Source: an uncultured Chloroflexaceae bacterium
Lineage (GTDB): Bacteria > Chloroflexota > Chloroflexia > Chloroflexales > Chloroflexaceae
Reading direction: 5' to 3'
NCBI GenBank assembly: GCA_937141995.1
Contig: CAKZQX010000452.1
Span: 1-8,993 of the forward strand
DNA length: 8,993 nt
Shown here: positions 1 through 7,357 of the stretch, in pieces
How positions within the stretch are numbered: position 1 is the stretch's first letter
Layout of the letters: the number at the start of each line of letters is the position of its first letter
Made by a program: the position numbers and the translations under genes
The notes under the pieces: generated by a model
The model's input: the letters and a program-made list of their open reading frames with translations, nothing else
Database searches by the model: none
Told to the model about the DNA's origin: nothing

Positions 1-55
1 GTGTAGCAGTAACGGTCAGTTCTGCCGTCGCCGTTATCTCACTGGTCGCCGTTGC
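1..55 (-). repeat. 55-bp exact direct repeat in Thr/Pro linker, copy 2
   Basis: This is the linker downstream of the malectin-like domain. It is identical to 640-694 across 55 bases and then diverges at base 56. Because copy 2 touches the window edge, the repeat may extend to the left. Confidence 0.9.
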
Positions 56-3000
56 CGTTATGGTCGGCGTACTGGTGCTATCTGGCTCCAGGGTGGCCGT
101 CGGCGTCGCATCCGCTGTGAGCGGGCTGATCTGAAGGTAAGCCAATTTGTTATTTGCCGCATTCGCGCCATTCCGCACCGTCAGGCGACCGTCGCTGACC
201 GTGACCTCGACCGTCCCTTCCAGCCAGCGTGCGACACTGGTCGGCCCCCCATCCACGGCGAGCATTCCTTCCACGGTGTAGTGGTAGTAGCTATCAATGT
301 AGTCCGGATCGCCGGCCACCAGATGCACCTGGTAGCTGCCATTGGGCACGGCCATCTCCCAGAAGATGCTATCCCCACTCTGAGTATGATTGAGGGTATC
401 ATAGCGCTGGTCGGCAGCGTTGCTGCTGTTGCGGTCGCGGGTGGCGTCCGCCAGCACATTCCAGCCATAGCTATACCCATTGCCCCGGTCAGCGAAGGTT
501 GCGCCGCTATCAGCCAGGTAGCCGGTGGGCACGGGGGCATTGGACGGCTGGAAGTTGACCTGAATGATATCCTCCGGCCCAGGCGTGCTGGTTGCAGGCG
601 GGGTAGTTGGTGTGCTGGTGCCGGTCGCCGTCGGCTCCAGTGTAGCAGTAACGGTCAGTTCTGCCGTCGCCGTTATCTCACTGGTCGCCGTTGCTGTCGC
701 GGTCGGTGTACTGGTCGCGGTCGGCTCCGGGGCGCTCCCGTCATAGCCGAGCCCCTGGCTCCCGTTCTGGTAATAGTCGGCCACTTCCGTCGCGCTCAGC
801 GCCCGGCCATACAGCGCCAGTTCGTCCAGGCTCCCTCGGTAGCGATACTTGCCCCCCAGGTTCAACCAACCCACATTCAGTGCGGCACTGGCTGATCCAA
901 AGTCCGTTCCATATGTGTGTGCTACGGTTGCCACTTCAACCCCATCCACATACAGGCGGTTCATCCCGGCGGCAGCGTCACGCACAACCACTACCTGATG
1001 CCAGTTCCCATCCGTAATGGCCGGTCCGCTCAGACTGACCCCACTCCCGCTCCGGTCATGCAACGAGAAGTGACTGGTGCCTCCCTTGAGACAGCCAATC
1101 CACCAGTGCAGGTTACTACTGCTGTCGTCCCGTCCCAGCATCACTTCATTCCCACTGTTGCAGGTCGTCCCGGCCGCAGCCCGCATCCAGAAGGCCAGCG
1201 AGAAGCTCTCGGTTGCGCCCCAGTTAAGGGTTGCATTAGCAGGCACATCAATGCCGCTCCCGCTCCCGCTGAACTGCTGCGCCCCGCCGACCTGGCCTGC
1301 CACGGCCTGGGGACAACTGCCACCGGGACAGACCGTCGCGTCGTGACCACCGATGCTATCCACATACGGCGGGCCGGCATCGACGGCTTCATCCAGCCGC
1401 CAGTAGCTACGCAGATCCTGCTGCCACGCCGATCCGGGCGCCGGCGTGGCCGTTGGTGTTGCCGTCGCAGTTAAATCACCAATCGGAGTTGCGGTTGCCG
1501 TCGGGATAGGGGTTGCCGTGGCACTGACCCCACTCCAATCAAAGCTGAAGGTCGCGCCATACTGTTTTTCGTAATACTCTACCCGCAGCGTATGCTCCCC
1601 CGCTGTCAGGGTGCGCTCGACGGTAAATTCCGTCGGCGGTTGCATGCGCCACTCGTCAATGATCAGTTCGTCATCCAGCCAGACGCGCACCCCGTCGTCC
1701 GCCACGGTGGTGAAGGTGTAGGTGCCGGCCGTGACCGAGATTGTCTGGGTCCAGCGGGCGGAGAAATAGTCCACCGGAAGACTGCTGTCGGGACTACCGG
1801 TCCCCCAGTCATACGCGATCTGGTCCTCACAGCGCGTCAGCGCAACCGGGTCGCTTAACGTCTGATTCGCGTAGTAGGTGGCAATGTATTGATCGGATGT
1901 GCAATCAATTGCTATGGGTGTGCCGGTCGGTGTGGGTATGGCAGTTGCGGTTGCCGTCGGGGTAGGGGTTGCCGTGGCACTGGCCCCACTCCATCCAAAG
2001 CTGAGGGTCGCGCCATACTGCTTCTCGTAATACTCCACCCGCAGCGTATGCTCCCCCGCTGCCAGGGCGCGGGTCGCGGTAAACTCCGTCGGCGGTTGCA
2101 TGCGCCACTCGTCAATGATCAGTTCGTCATCCAGCCAGACGCGCACCCCGTCGTCCGCCACGGTGGTGAAGGTGTAGGTGCCGGCCGTGACCGAGATTGT
2201 CTGGGTCCAGCGGGCGGAGAAATAGTCCACCGGAAGACTGCTGTCGGGACTACCGGTCCCCCAGTCATACGCGATCTGGTCCTCACAGCGCGTCAGCGCA
2301 ACCGGGTCGCTTAACGTCTCATTGGCGTAGTAGGTGGCAATGTACTGCCCAGGCGCACAGGTGATTGGCTCGGGTGTATTTGTGGGTTCGGTGGTGTTGG
2401 TAACTTCCGGTGTTGAGGTCAGCGTTGGGATGATCGGCGGATTATTTAATGTATTGCAAACGTACGAAGACCACATGGATGCCATGGCGTTGTAGCCGGT
2501 CTGATTGGGATGCTTGCTATCCGCCAGTTGACCAGGATTATTCTGGAAATAGCTATAGAAGTCAGGACCGATCCAGACCGGACTGACGAGGGTATTCTGC
2601 TGACTGACAATGTCTGAAATACGTTCATTGTAGAGTGCGGTGAGGCTGGCGGCCGAGTCTGTGCGCCAGGGTAACTGCGGAATCCAGATACCCAGGCCTG
2701 GATTAGGCGTTTGCAGTGCATCAACTACCTGACTAAGGTCCGCCTGCCAGAGCGCAGCATCCAGACCGACAGATGCATCATTTGTTCCTACCTGGAGCAA
2801 GACATACTGCGCACCAAGTTTATCAATATGATCGTTATAGGCGGTCTGCTTGTTGAGCACATTATTATTGCTCCCACGCGCTGTTCTGATGCCGCCAAAC
2901 CCCTCGTTCAAGATAAACACAGGTGTAGTTGTGCATGTCGTGAGGTTATTATTGAGATTTACTTGATAGCTTCGTTGAAAAGAACCAATATAGGCATCGT

Positions 3001-4648
3001 AGTTATTGTACTGATAGATATTACGCAGATCAACACTGGAGTGTGGCGACTGAAGATAGCTATAAACCGGGTAGTTGGCATCACCAGAATTCACACGATC
3101 GCCACCATCACCGGCAGTAATCGAGTCACCAATACTGACTAAAATATTGCCATATCCAATCGGATCAATTGTGTCATCAGCACCGGCATTAACGCGATTA
3201 TTCGATGAGTCGAGAATATAGGCCTCGATATAATGCTCCCCCATTGTAGCCATAACAAATGTGGCCGCATATGGCGCATCAGTATCGACAACAACCTGCT
3301 GGGTGCCGCCACTCTCATACAGAACAAATTCTACTCCCGCATCACCGGGAGCATTTTGCAGTGTCGCTTCAACATTGAGCGTCGAAGTTGACTGAATGTA
3401 TGGAATTGCAAACAGATCCCGCGTCGATGAGCGACCGGCTCGATCGGGTATATTGGCATCGACAAGCAGCATACCATTTTCATCAAGAGTCTTTCCGGGA
3501 ATTGTCAGGCTTAACGCAGGTGGTGATGATTCCGAAGAAAGCGTAAAGGTACGCGAACTTGCAATAGACGTCGCAGGCAAGGGATAGAGATACTGCATGT
3601 TCAGGGTTTGTGTCTCTGCATCCCAGTCAGCGAGGTAATCCTGACCCTCAACTAGAACATTATCGCCGCGCTTAAGCGAGACTTCCTCAGAAGACCAATC
3701 GCTGATCTCAAAACGTGGTTGTCGTAGCGCAACATCAGCCGGCACCGTAACCGTAGTGATCTGATCAGCCTGTCCCGAGGCGGTAATTGCCCCAGTCTGG
3801 GGATTGTAGCCGATATCCTGGTTTGTTGTCCGAGGTGCTATAGTGGCTGTAGGTTCAACTGTCACTGAAGGTTCAACCGTTGTGAGGGCACCGGAGTCTT
3901 CTCCGGTTACAGGTTCAACCGTCGCGGAGGGATTGCGCTCTTTCTCGGTTGCAGGTTCAACCACCGCAGGAGCACTGACCGGTGTATCTTCGGCTGTCCA
4001 GGCATCAAGAAACAACATGCCGGTTTGCGACACGCTATTATCATCGGACAAGACCGGCTCCTGTGTGGCAAGTGCCGCACCAGTGATTGCGGTTTCATCG
4101 CGGTGCAGGCTGGTGACAATCTCCTCGTCGCCGGCAGTATTGACCGCAATCTGACCACCCGACCAGATAGTATATTCCACTGTAAACTGATTTTCTGCTT
4201 GATCGGAAGACTGCCAGGCAATCCGGCTGCGAACGGGTGAGTCCTCCAGCACCACAGGTGTTCCTTGCAGTAATTCATTATCACTGGCGCGCCGATGCTC
4301 CAGGAGACGCGCACCCGGTGCAACCAGATTTTGCTGACGTTCAGGATCACGCTGCAGATCATACCAGGCGACAATTCCCGTTTCATCAATCTCAAATTCA
4401 AACCGATCAGCCGATTGAACCGTTAGCCTGGTAACATCTTCTACTTGTCGCTGTTCCAGACGCAAGCCGACAAATGTCTCAGGAAGTTCTTGTCGCTGGA
4501 GCGAAACATGGTAGCCCCACGATATAAAGATAAGAGCCAGAATCAAAAACAACGTAGGTACGATGAACACTACACTGCGCTGTCTGGAGCGGATCGAACG
4601 AAGAAACTTGTTGTGCAAGAATGGTGTAAGCATGTCCCAGAGCTTCAT
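1..4648 (-). CDS. Giant membrane-anchored SGNH/GDSL hydrolase with PA14, LamG and malectin-like modules (C-terminus beyond window)
   Basis: The frame is open from ATG at 4648 to the left edge (1549 codons, no stop seen), so the 3' end is missing. The start has a GGGGG tract 6 bases upstream (4655-4659), and the next in-frame stop upstream is at 4694-4696. Modules by residue: basic N-terminus then one membrane helix (about 26-46); a beta-rich region of unknown type (50-220); a TVEP linker (222-275); one or two Ig-like beta-sandwiches (about 285-505); SGNH hydrolase (503-731) with GDSIT (Ser509), NEGFGG (581-586), GTND (621-624) and the DSKH pair Asp710/His713; PA14 at 764-889 and 916-1041, each with the DDG and LDD motifs and two Cys; LamG at 1072-1300; malectin-like at 1359-1503; Thr/Pro linkers between modules. 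The SGNH fold is known for esterases and acetylesterases, and PA14, LamG and malectin domains often bind carbohydrate. I infer a surface-tethered glycan de-acylase or adhesin; the substrate is unknown. Confidence 0.9.
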   Translation of the reverse strand, partial: MKLWDMLTPFLHNKFLRSIRSRQRSVVFIVPTLFLILALIFISWGYHVSLQRQELPETFVGLRLEQRQVEDVTRLTVQSADRFEFEIDETGIVAWYDLQRDPERQQNLVAPGARLLEHRRASDNELLQGTPVVLEDSPVRSRIAWQSSDQAENQFTVEYTIWSGGQIAVNTAGDEEIVTSLHRDETAITGAALATQEPVLSDDNSVSQTGMLFLDAWTAEDTPVSAPAVVEPATEKERNPSATVEPVTGEDSGALTTVEPSVTVEPTATIAPRTTNQDIGYNPQTGAITASGQADQITTVTVPADVALRQPRFEISDWSSEEVSLKRGDNVLVEGQDYLADWDAETQTLNMQYLYPLPATSIASSRTFTLSSESSPPALSLTIPGKTLDENGMLLVDANIPDRAGRSSTRDLFAIPYIQSTSTLNVEATLQNAPGDAGVEFVLYESGGTQQVVVDTDAPYAATFVMATMGEHYIEAYILDSSNNRVNAGADDTIDPIGYGNILVSIGDSITAGDGGDRVNSGDANYPVYSYLQSPHSSVDLRNIYQYNNYDAYIGSFQRSYQVNLNNNLTTCTTTPVFILNEGFGGIRTARGSNNNVLNKQTAYNDHIDKLGAQYVLLQVGTNDASVGLDAALWQADLSQVVDALQTPNPGLGIWIPQLPWRTDSAASLTALYNERISDIVSQQNTLVSPVWIGPDFYSYFQNNPGQLADSKHPNQTGYNAMASMWSSYVCNTLNNPPIIPTLTSTPEVTNTTEPTNTPEPITCAPGQYIATYYANETLSDPVALTRCEDQIAYDWGTGSPDSSLPVDYFSARWTQTISVTAGTYTFTTVADDGVRVWLDDELIIDEWRMQPPTEFTATRALAAGEHTLRVEYYEKQYGATLSFGWSGASATATPTPTATATAIPTPTGTPIAIDCTSDQYIATYYANQTLSDPVALTRCEDQIAYDWGTGSPDSSLPVDYFSARWTQTISVTAGTYTFTTVADDGVRVWLDDELIIDEWRMQPPTEFTVERTLTAGEHTLRVEYYEKQYGATFSFDWSGVSATATPIPTATATPIGDLTATATPTATPAPGSAWQQDLRSYWRLDEAVDAGPPYVDSIGGHDATVCPGGSCPQAVAGQVGGAQQFSGSGSGIDVPANATLNWGATESFSLAFWMRAAAGTTCNSGNEVMLGRDDSSSNLHWWIGCLKGGTSHFSLHDRSGSGVSLSGPAITDGNWHQVVVVRDAAAGMNRLYVDGVEVATVAHTYGTDFGSASAALNVGWLNLGGKYRYRGSLDELALYGRALSATEVADYYQNGSQGLGYDGSAPEPTATSTPTATATATSEITATAELTVTATLEPTATGTSTPTTPPATSTPGPEDIIQVNFQPSNAPVPTGYLADSGATFADRGNGYSYGWNVLADATRDRNSSNAADQRYDTLNHTQSGDSIFWEMAVPNGSYQVHLVAGDPDYIDSYYHYTVEGMLAVDGGPTSVARWLEGTVEVTVSDGRLTVRNGANAANNKLAYLQISPLTADATPTATLEPDSTSTPTITATATSEITATAELTVTAT
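640..694 (-). repeat. 55-bp exact direct repeat in Thr/Pro linker, copy 1
   Basis: The linker between the LamG and malectin-like domains encodes a Ser-Glu-Ile-Thr-Ala-Thr-Ala-Glu-Leu-Thr-Val-type segment. The same 55 bases occur at 1-55, an offset of 639 bases (213 codons), so both copies are read in the same frame. Confidence 0.9.
1491..1863 (-). repeat. Tandem PA14-coding repeat, copy 2 (C-terminal domain)
   Basis: Second copy of the PA14 coding unit, offset by exactly 456 bases from the first. The identical block is 1629-1863. Most differences in the diverged part are C/T or A/G changes, with a short cluster around 1614-1619 where the protein reads VERTL instead of ATRAL. Confidence 0.93.
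1947..2319 (-). repeat. Tandem PA14-coding repeat, copy 1 (N-terminal domain)
   Basis: This segment codes for most of the first PA14 domain plus the start of its Thr/Pro linker. It repeats at 1491-1863 with a period of 456 bases (152 codons), so the reading frame is kept. Bases 2085-2319 (235 bp) appear identical to 1629-1863. Bases 1947-2084 differ from 1491-1628 at about 16 of 138 positions by my count. Confidence 0.93.
3849..3965 (-). repeat. Degenerate TVEP-coding linker repeats
   Basis: A GGTTCAAC motif on the plus strand recurs four times, giving four Val-Glu-Pro units (first at residues 230-232, last at 264-266) with acidic/Thr spacers between them. They form a flexible linker between the membrane-proximal beta-rich region and the Ig-like modules. 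Unlike the Thr/Pro-Ala linkers further on, this one is Glu-containing and lower in GC. Confidence 0.7.
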
Positions 4649-4702
4649 ATGATGCCCCCATCTTAAAACATATCGTGGCGATTTACTGCCTCCTCACAGA
4701 TA

Positions 4703-4732
4703 ATTATATGAATCGATATGAATATAACCTAA
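4703..4732 (-). promoter_or_regulatory. Candidate sigma70-type promoter for the giant SGNH gene
   Basis: On the minus strand a perfect TATAAT (4703-4708) lies 18 bases after TTAGGT (4727-4732, three of six matches to TTGACA). Transcription would begin near 4696, leaving a leader of about 48 bases before ATG 4648. The -10 is strong and the -35 is weak. The surrounding AT-rich stretch raises the chance of a random match. Confidence 0.4.
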
Positions 4733-4822
4733 CTTCTCAGGAATCCAGGTTGACTATTTTTTTATTCATGTTTACGATTGTCTGAACCGAAAATCTTTAC
4801 AATTTGTAGTACTATGTATTTT

Positions 4823-4855
4823 AATGGCACTCTTCTCTATGAGAAGAGTGCCATT
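4823..4855 (-). terminator. Perfect 15-bp-stem hairpin after the DUF5060 gene
   Basis: The arms at 4823-4837 and 4841-4855 (AATGGCACTCTTCTC and its exact complement) enclose a three-base loop. The hairpin begins about 50 bases after the DUF5060 stop and lies before the promoter of the next gene, which suits a transcription terminator or 3'-end stabiliser. It is not canonical: the minus-strand transcript continues with AAAATA rather than a U-tract, and the plus strand has no T-tract either. Confidence 0.5.
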
Positions 4856-4904
4856 CCATTGGTTACTATCACCCGATCCACTGGTGGATGTGCCATCAAT
4901 ACGA

Positions 4905-6932
4905 TTACAAGTGAATAGATGGCATAGCGTTATAGGGATGATGCTTACGATGCCACCAGAACCAGACACTACCAGCAACACCTACAGTTGTTGCAGCAAC
5001 CAGACTTGTCAACACAATCGGCAAAAAGTTCTCGTGACCCAGAATCTGGTAAACAACCTGCGTGTCGGAGGCAATGGTATTCGCGGGCGATGCCCGATCT
5101 TGAACTCCGTTCACAGTCAAGACATATTCAACATCCGGACGGTGTTGTGAAGTTGTTAAGGTGACCTGGCGACCATCGTCACTCAACGCGGTCGCGATTA
5201 CATCAACCTCATTGTTAATCTGGTAGTTATCAATCATCGTCGCGCTGGCCGGATCTACCGGCTCACTGAAGTTAACCCGTACTTTGCTCCGATCTTCACG
5301 CGCGCTACTTGCTGAGGTAATGCGTGGGGCAGTCGTATCGGAAGCACCTGGGTCTGCCGGATCGGCAAACGTACCGACAGCAATAGCCCAGTCCGACGCA
5401 TAGGGCGCCTCCCAGGTCTGGTCACCGGCACTGCGCAACCCCAGGTCAATCTCCGCATACGCCTTTTTCGTATCAATCGCTACGGCCGGCCGGCTTCCAT
5501 CCATGCCCGAGAGATCCATCCGCACTGAGTCCGTATCTTCTTTATAGAACACATAGTGCATATTCGCGGCGTCCTTCAGAACATAGCCATCGCTTAACGT
5601 ATTTGCGGGGGCCATATCCAGTAGGAAGCGCCCATCCCAGAACTGGCGGTGCGCGGCCAGTTGCTCCGGGTTGGGGTAGCGCTCGTTGCTATATCGTGGA
5701 TGGTAGCCCCAATGCCCCCCCATTCCACCAGCCATGGCATACCACCAGAAGTGCCGCCGTGTCGTCTCCATATCATACTTTCCGTAGCGCTGGTGATAAA
5801 AGCGTTCCTCTTCCAGGTGGGGCCGATCCGGGTCGCTATTGAGCTTTGCCACAACATCGGCATAACTTTCCGGCCCATCATTGCCCAGGATGGCATTGTA
5901 GGACACAACATCCAGTTCACTGTTCTGGCGATTGCGCGCCCACAACAGATGCTGCCACCCGAACTGACCATGCAAGAACCCGGCCCAGGTGGCGAGCTCT
6001 TCTTCCGAAACCCACTCTTCCAGATCAAAGCCATACCCCATGGTCCATCCGGGCAGTGGACCCAGACGCGCGGCAATATAGCGCTGGAGCCGTTGATCGA
6101 CCTCACCATTGATACCACCGGGCAGACCAATGGGCGTCCAGCGTCGACTGACGGCATTATCGCCCCACATCCAGAGTTGCACATGCCCCCCTTCACGGTG
6201 TGCAGCGGTAATCACCTGCTCAATAATTGCAAACGTGGTCAGATCCGGATCTACCTTGTCATGGTCATCAACAGAGAGTGTGCCCAGTTCCAACCATTGA
6301 TGGGCCGGCGCAATAAAGAGCGTATTAGCCCCATGCTCACGTGCCATCGCCAGATATTCCCGGACCCACTTATCCGGGGGGTAGTTCTGAATATAGCTAA
6401 TATCCACAAAGTCAGCCGGATAGCTTTCATTATCCTGATACACATTGTAGAGATAAGCCTCAAGTTCACCATTTTCGCCAATCTGCCGGGCAAACTTATT
6501 GCCGAAGGTGGTAATAAAGCCCTTAATTTCCGGATCGGGGTTCGGAGTTATAGTGATGGTGCCCTGATGCCCGTTCAGTTCCGGATCAGTACTGCTGGTA
6601 GTAACGGTCCAGGTGCCGGTACGGGTGGCGGTGAAACGAAAGCGCCACGTATTATTACCCGCATAGAACATCGGCGTTATATGGGGTTCATTGCTGGCGG
6701 CGTGGACAAAGGTAGCCGTGGCCACGAGATCGAAAGGATTACCACTATAAGTAGGATTTGTCAACGTCCACTCCAGATAGGGGGCCCAGAGCGTGCCGTT
6801 TTGATCCAGGTTCTGCGTGTTCGCCTGTACCGGACGCACACAAAGAATCGGCAAAAAGCAAAGCAGAACCATAATGCCGGACAGTATCAGCAACCTAACG
6901 TGTGATGTTGGCATATGTTTTTGGTAAGTCAT
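4905..6932 (-). CDS. Exported, C-terminally anchored DUF5060 protein with glycoside-hydrolase-like barrel
   Basis: Complete 675-residue protein, stop TAA at 4905-4907. The start is supported by AAGGA at 6942-6946, 9 bases upstream; an ATG at 6936 is out of frame and short. Residues 12-37 form a signal peptide with a VQA cleavage site before Asn38. Residues 45-128 match the DUF5060 pattern (WAPYLEW, NPFDL, PMFYAG..W, RFTATRTGTW). Residues about 133-430 look like a TIM barrel of the DUF4038/DUF5060 glycosidase-like type, with a candidate acidic motif FDLEEW (302-307) and aromatic-rich strands such as QLWMWGDN (252-259) and HWGYHPRY. Residues about 537-628 form a bacterial Ig-like (Big_5/SbsA-like) domain. 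A hydrophobic helix at 636-660 followed by HRKHH looks like a C-terminal membrane anchor. I infer an extracellular, membrane-tethered polysaccharide-active protein; hydrolytic activity and substrate are not shown by the sequence. The 5' flank holds a 25-bp palindrome. Confidence 0.92.
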   Translation of the reverse strand: MTYQKHMPTSHVRLLILSGIMVLLCFLPILCVRPVQANTQNLDQNGTLWAPYLEWTLTNPTYSGNPFDLVATATFVHAASNEPHITPMFYAGNNTWRFRFTATRTGTWTVTTSSTDPELNGHQGTITITPNPDPEIKGFITTFGNKFARQIGENGELEAYLYNVYQDNESYPADFVDISYIQNYPPDKWVREYLAMAREHGANTLFIAPAHQWLELGTLSVDDHDKVDPDLTTFAIIEQVITAAHREGGHVQLWMWGDNAVSRRWTPIGLPGGINGEVDQRLQRYIAARLGPLPGWTMGYGFDLEEWVSEEELATWAGFLHGQFGWQHLLWARNRQNSELDVVSYNAILGNDGPESYADVVAKLNSDPDRPHLEEERFYHQRYGKYDMETTRRHFWWYAMAGGMGGHWGYHPRYSNERYPNPEQLAAHRQFWDGRFLLDMAPANTLSDGYVLKDAANMHYVFYKEDTDSVRMDLSGMDGSRPAVAIDTKKAYAEIDLGLRSAGDQTWEAPYASDWAIAVGTFADPADPGASDTTAPRITSASSAREDRSKVRVNFSEPVDPASATMIDNYQINNEVDVIATALSDDGRQVTLTTSQHRPDVEYVLTVNGVQDRASPANTIASDTQVVYQILGHENFLPIVLTSLVAATTVGVAGSVWFWWHRKHHPYNAMPSIHL

Positions 6933-7036
6933 ACATCTGTTTCCTTGTACTAGTTTTATCCATTGACATGAGTTACGCCATTACCCTTCTAGTAGTAATA
7001 TCGCCTCCGGAAGCATAGTAAGCTTTTGTTTTGCAT

Positions 7037-7061
7037 AAATTCTATACTTTGTACAGAATTT
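7037..7061 (-). promoter_or_regulatory. 25-bp palindrome, operator-like
   Basis: AAATTCTATAC and GTACAGAATTT flank a three-base centre, with one mismatch per 11-base arm. In a minus-strand RNA that mismatch becomes a G-U pair. The site ends 105 bases upstream of the DUF5060 start. A TATAGA hexamer that could serve as a -10 overlaps its 3' half on the minus strand, but no good -35 is in place. The symmetry and position suit a dimeric repressor site; the regulator is unknown. Confidence 0.45.
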
Positions 7062-7148
7062 AAAGACGGGGTTCTTCACCCTGTCGGAGGCAAAATTCCC
7101 TGTCGGCTCCGGCATCAGGTAACTTGTGTGATTTATAGCCTACCATAC

Positions 7149-7196
7149 AGCACAAACCGCACCTGACACAGTACTATCGGTTAACCAGTTTGTGCT
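7149..7196. repeat. 9-bp inverted repeat with 30-base spacer
   Basis: AGCACAAAC (7149-7157) and GTTTGTGCT (7188-7196) are exact complements. Within the spacer AACCG/CGGTT could form an alternative short stem, and GGTTAACC (7179-7186) is itself a palindrome. It could be a leader RNA structure or a protein-binding pair of half-sites. Confidence 0.4.
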
Positions 7197-7325
7197 TTGC
7201 CCGCTGTTTATCTGGGTGGTGCCATACGCATAGTGATCGGAATGAAATACACAACTGTCTGATACGGGAGCCACACGCATCACTCATTCTGGAACACTAC
7301 TGCATTACAGACAGCGCCTGCGGCA

Positions 7326-7345
7326 CCAGTGGCCGATTGGCCTGG
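7326..7345 (-). terminator. Weak hairpin just after the flippase stop
   Basis: Twelve bases past the flippase stop the minus strand reads CCAGGCC, loop AATC, GGC, a two-base bulge, CTGG. The stem of 7 bp is GC-rich but interrupted and no U-tract follows, so termination here is only a possibility. Confidence 0.25.
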
Positions 7346-7357
7346 TCGGAATATGCA

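Larger units (their letters stand above)
6933..7357. other. 425-base intergenic region with several inverted repeats and no supportable gene
   Basis: This gap separates the flippase stop from the DUF5060 start. I see no convincing coding sequence: a plus-strand frame starting at 7190 runs antisense into the flippase and resembles nothing. The region holds a hairpin next to the flippase stop, a 9-bp inverted repeat (7149-7196), a 9-bp direct repeat (7079-7087 and 7098-7106), a GGGT-GAAGA-ACCC mini-hairpin on the minus strand, and a 25-bp palindrome (7037-7061). Part of it may be the 5' leader of the DUF5060 gene. No known riboswitch consensus was recognised. Confidence 0.6.

Noticed and set aside
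281..895. A 204-codon plus-strand open frame
   Set aside because: It is antisense to the LamG/malectin part of the giant gene. Its product is low-complexity Arg/Gly/Val sequence typical of a shadow of Thr/Pro linkers.
1592..2314. Two plus-strand frames with repeated identical protein segments
   Set aside because: They are the antisense readout of the duplicated PA14 DNA, so their similarity comes from the repeat and not from coding function.
5649..6905. A 418-codon plus-strand open frame
   Set aside because: It lies antisense to the DUF5060 gene, whose protein has a clear signal peptide, domains and anchor. The plus-strand product has no recognisable domain and is a shadow of GC-biased codons.
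6963..6991. A perfect plus-strand TTGACA near 6963
   Set aside because: No -10 element lies at 16-18 bases spacing and no plus-strand gene follows.
6986..7018. An 11-codon minus-strand mini-ORF upstream of the DUF5060 gene
   Set aside because: No Shine-Dalgarno sequence before its ATG and too short to judge; not supportable as a leader peptide.
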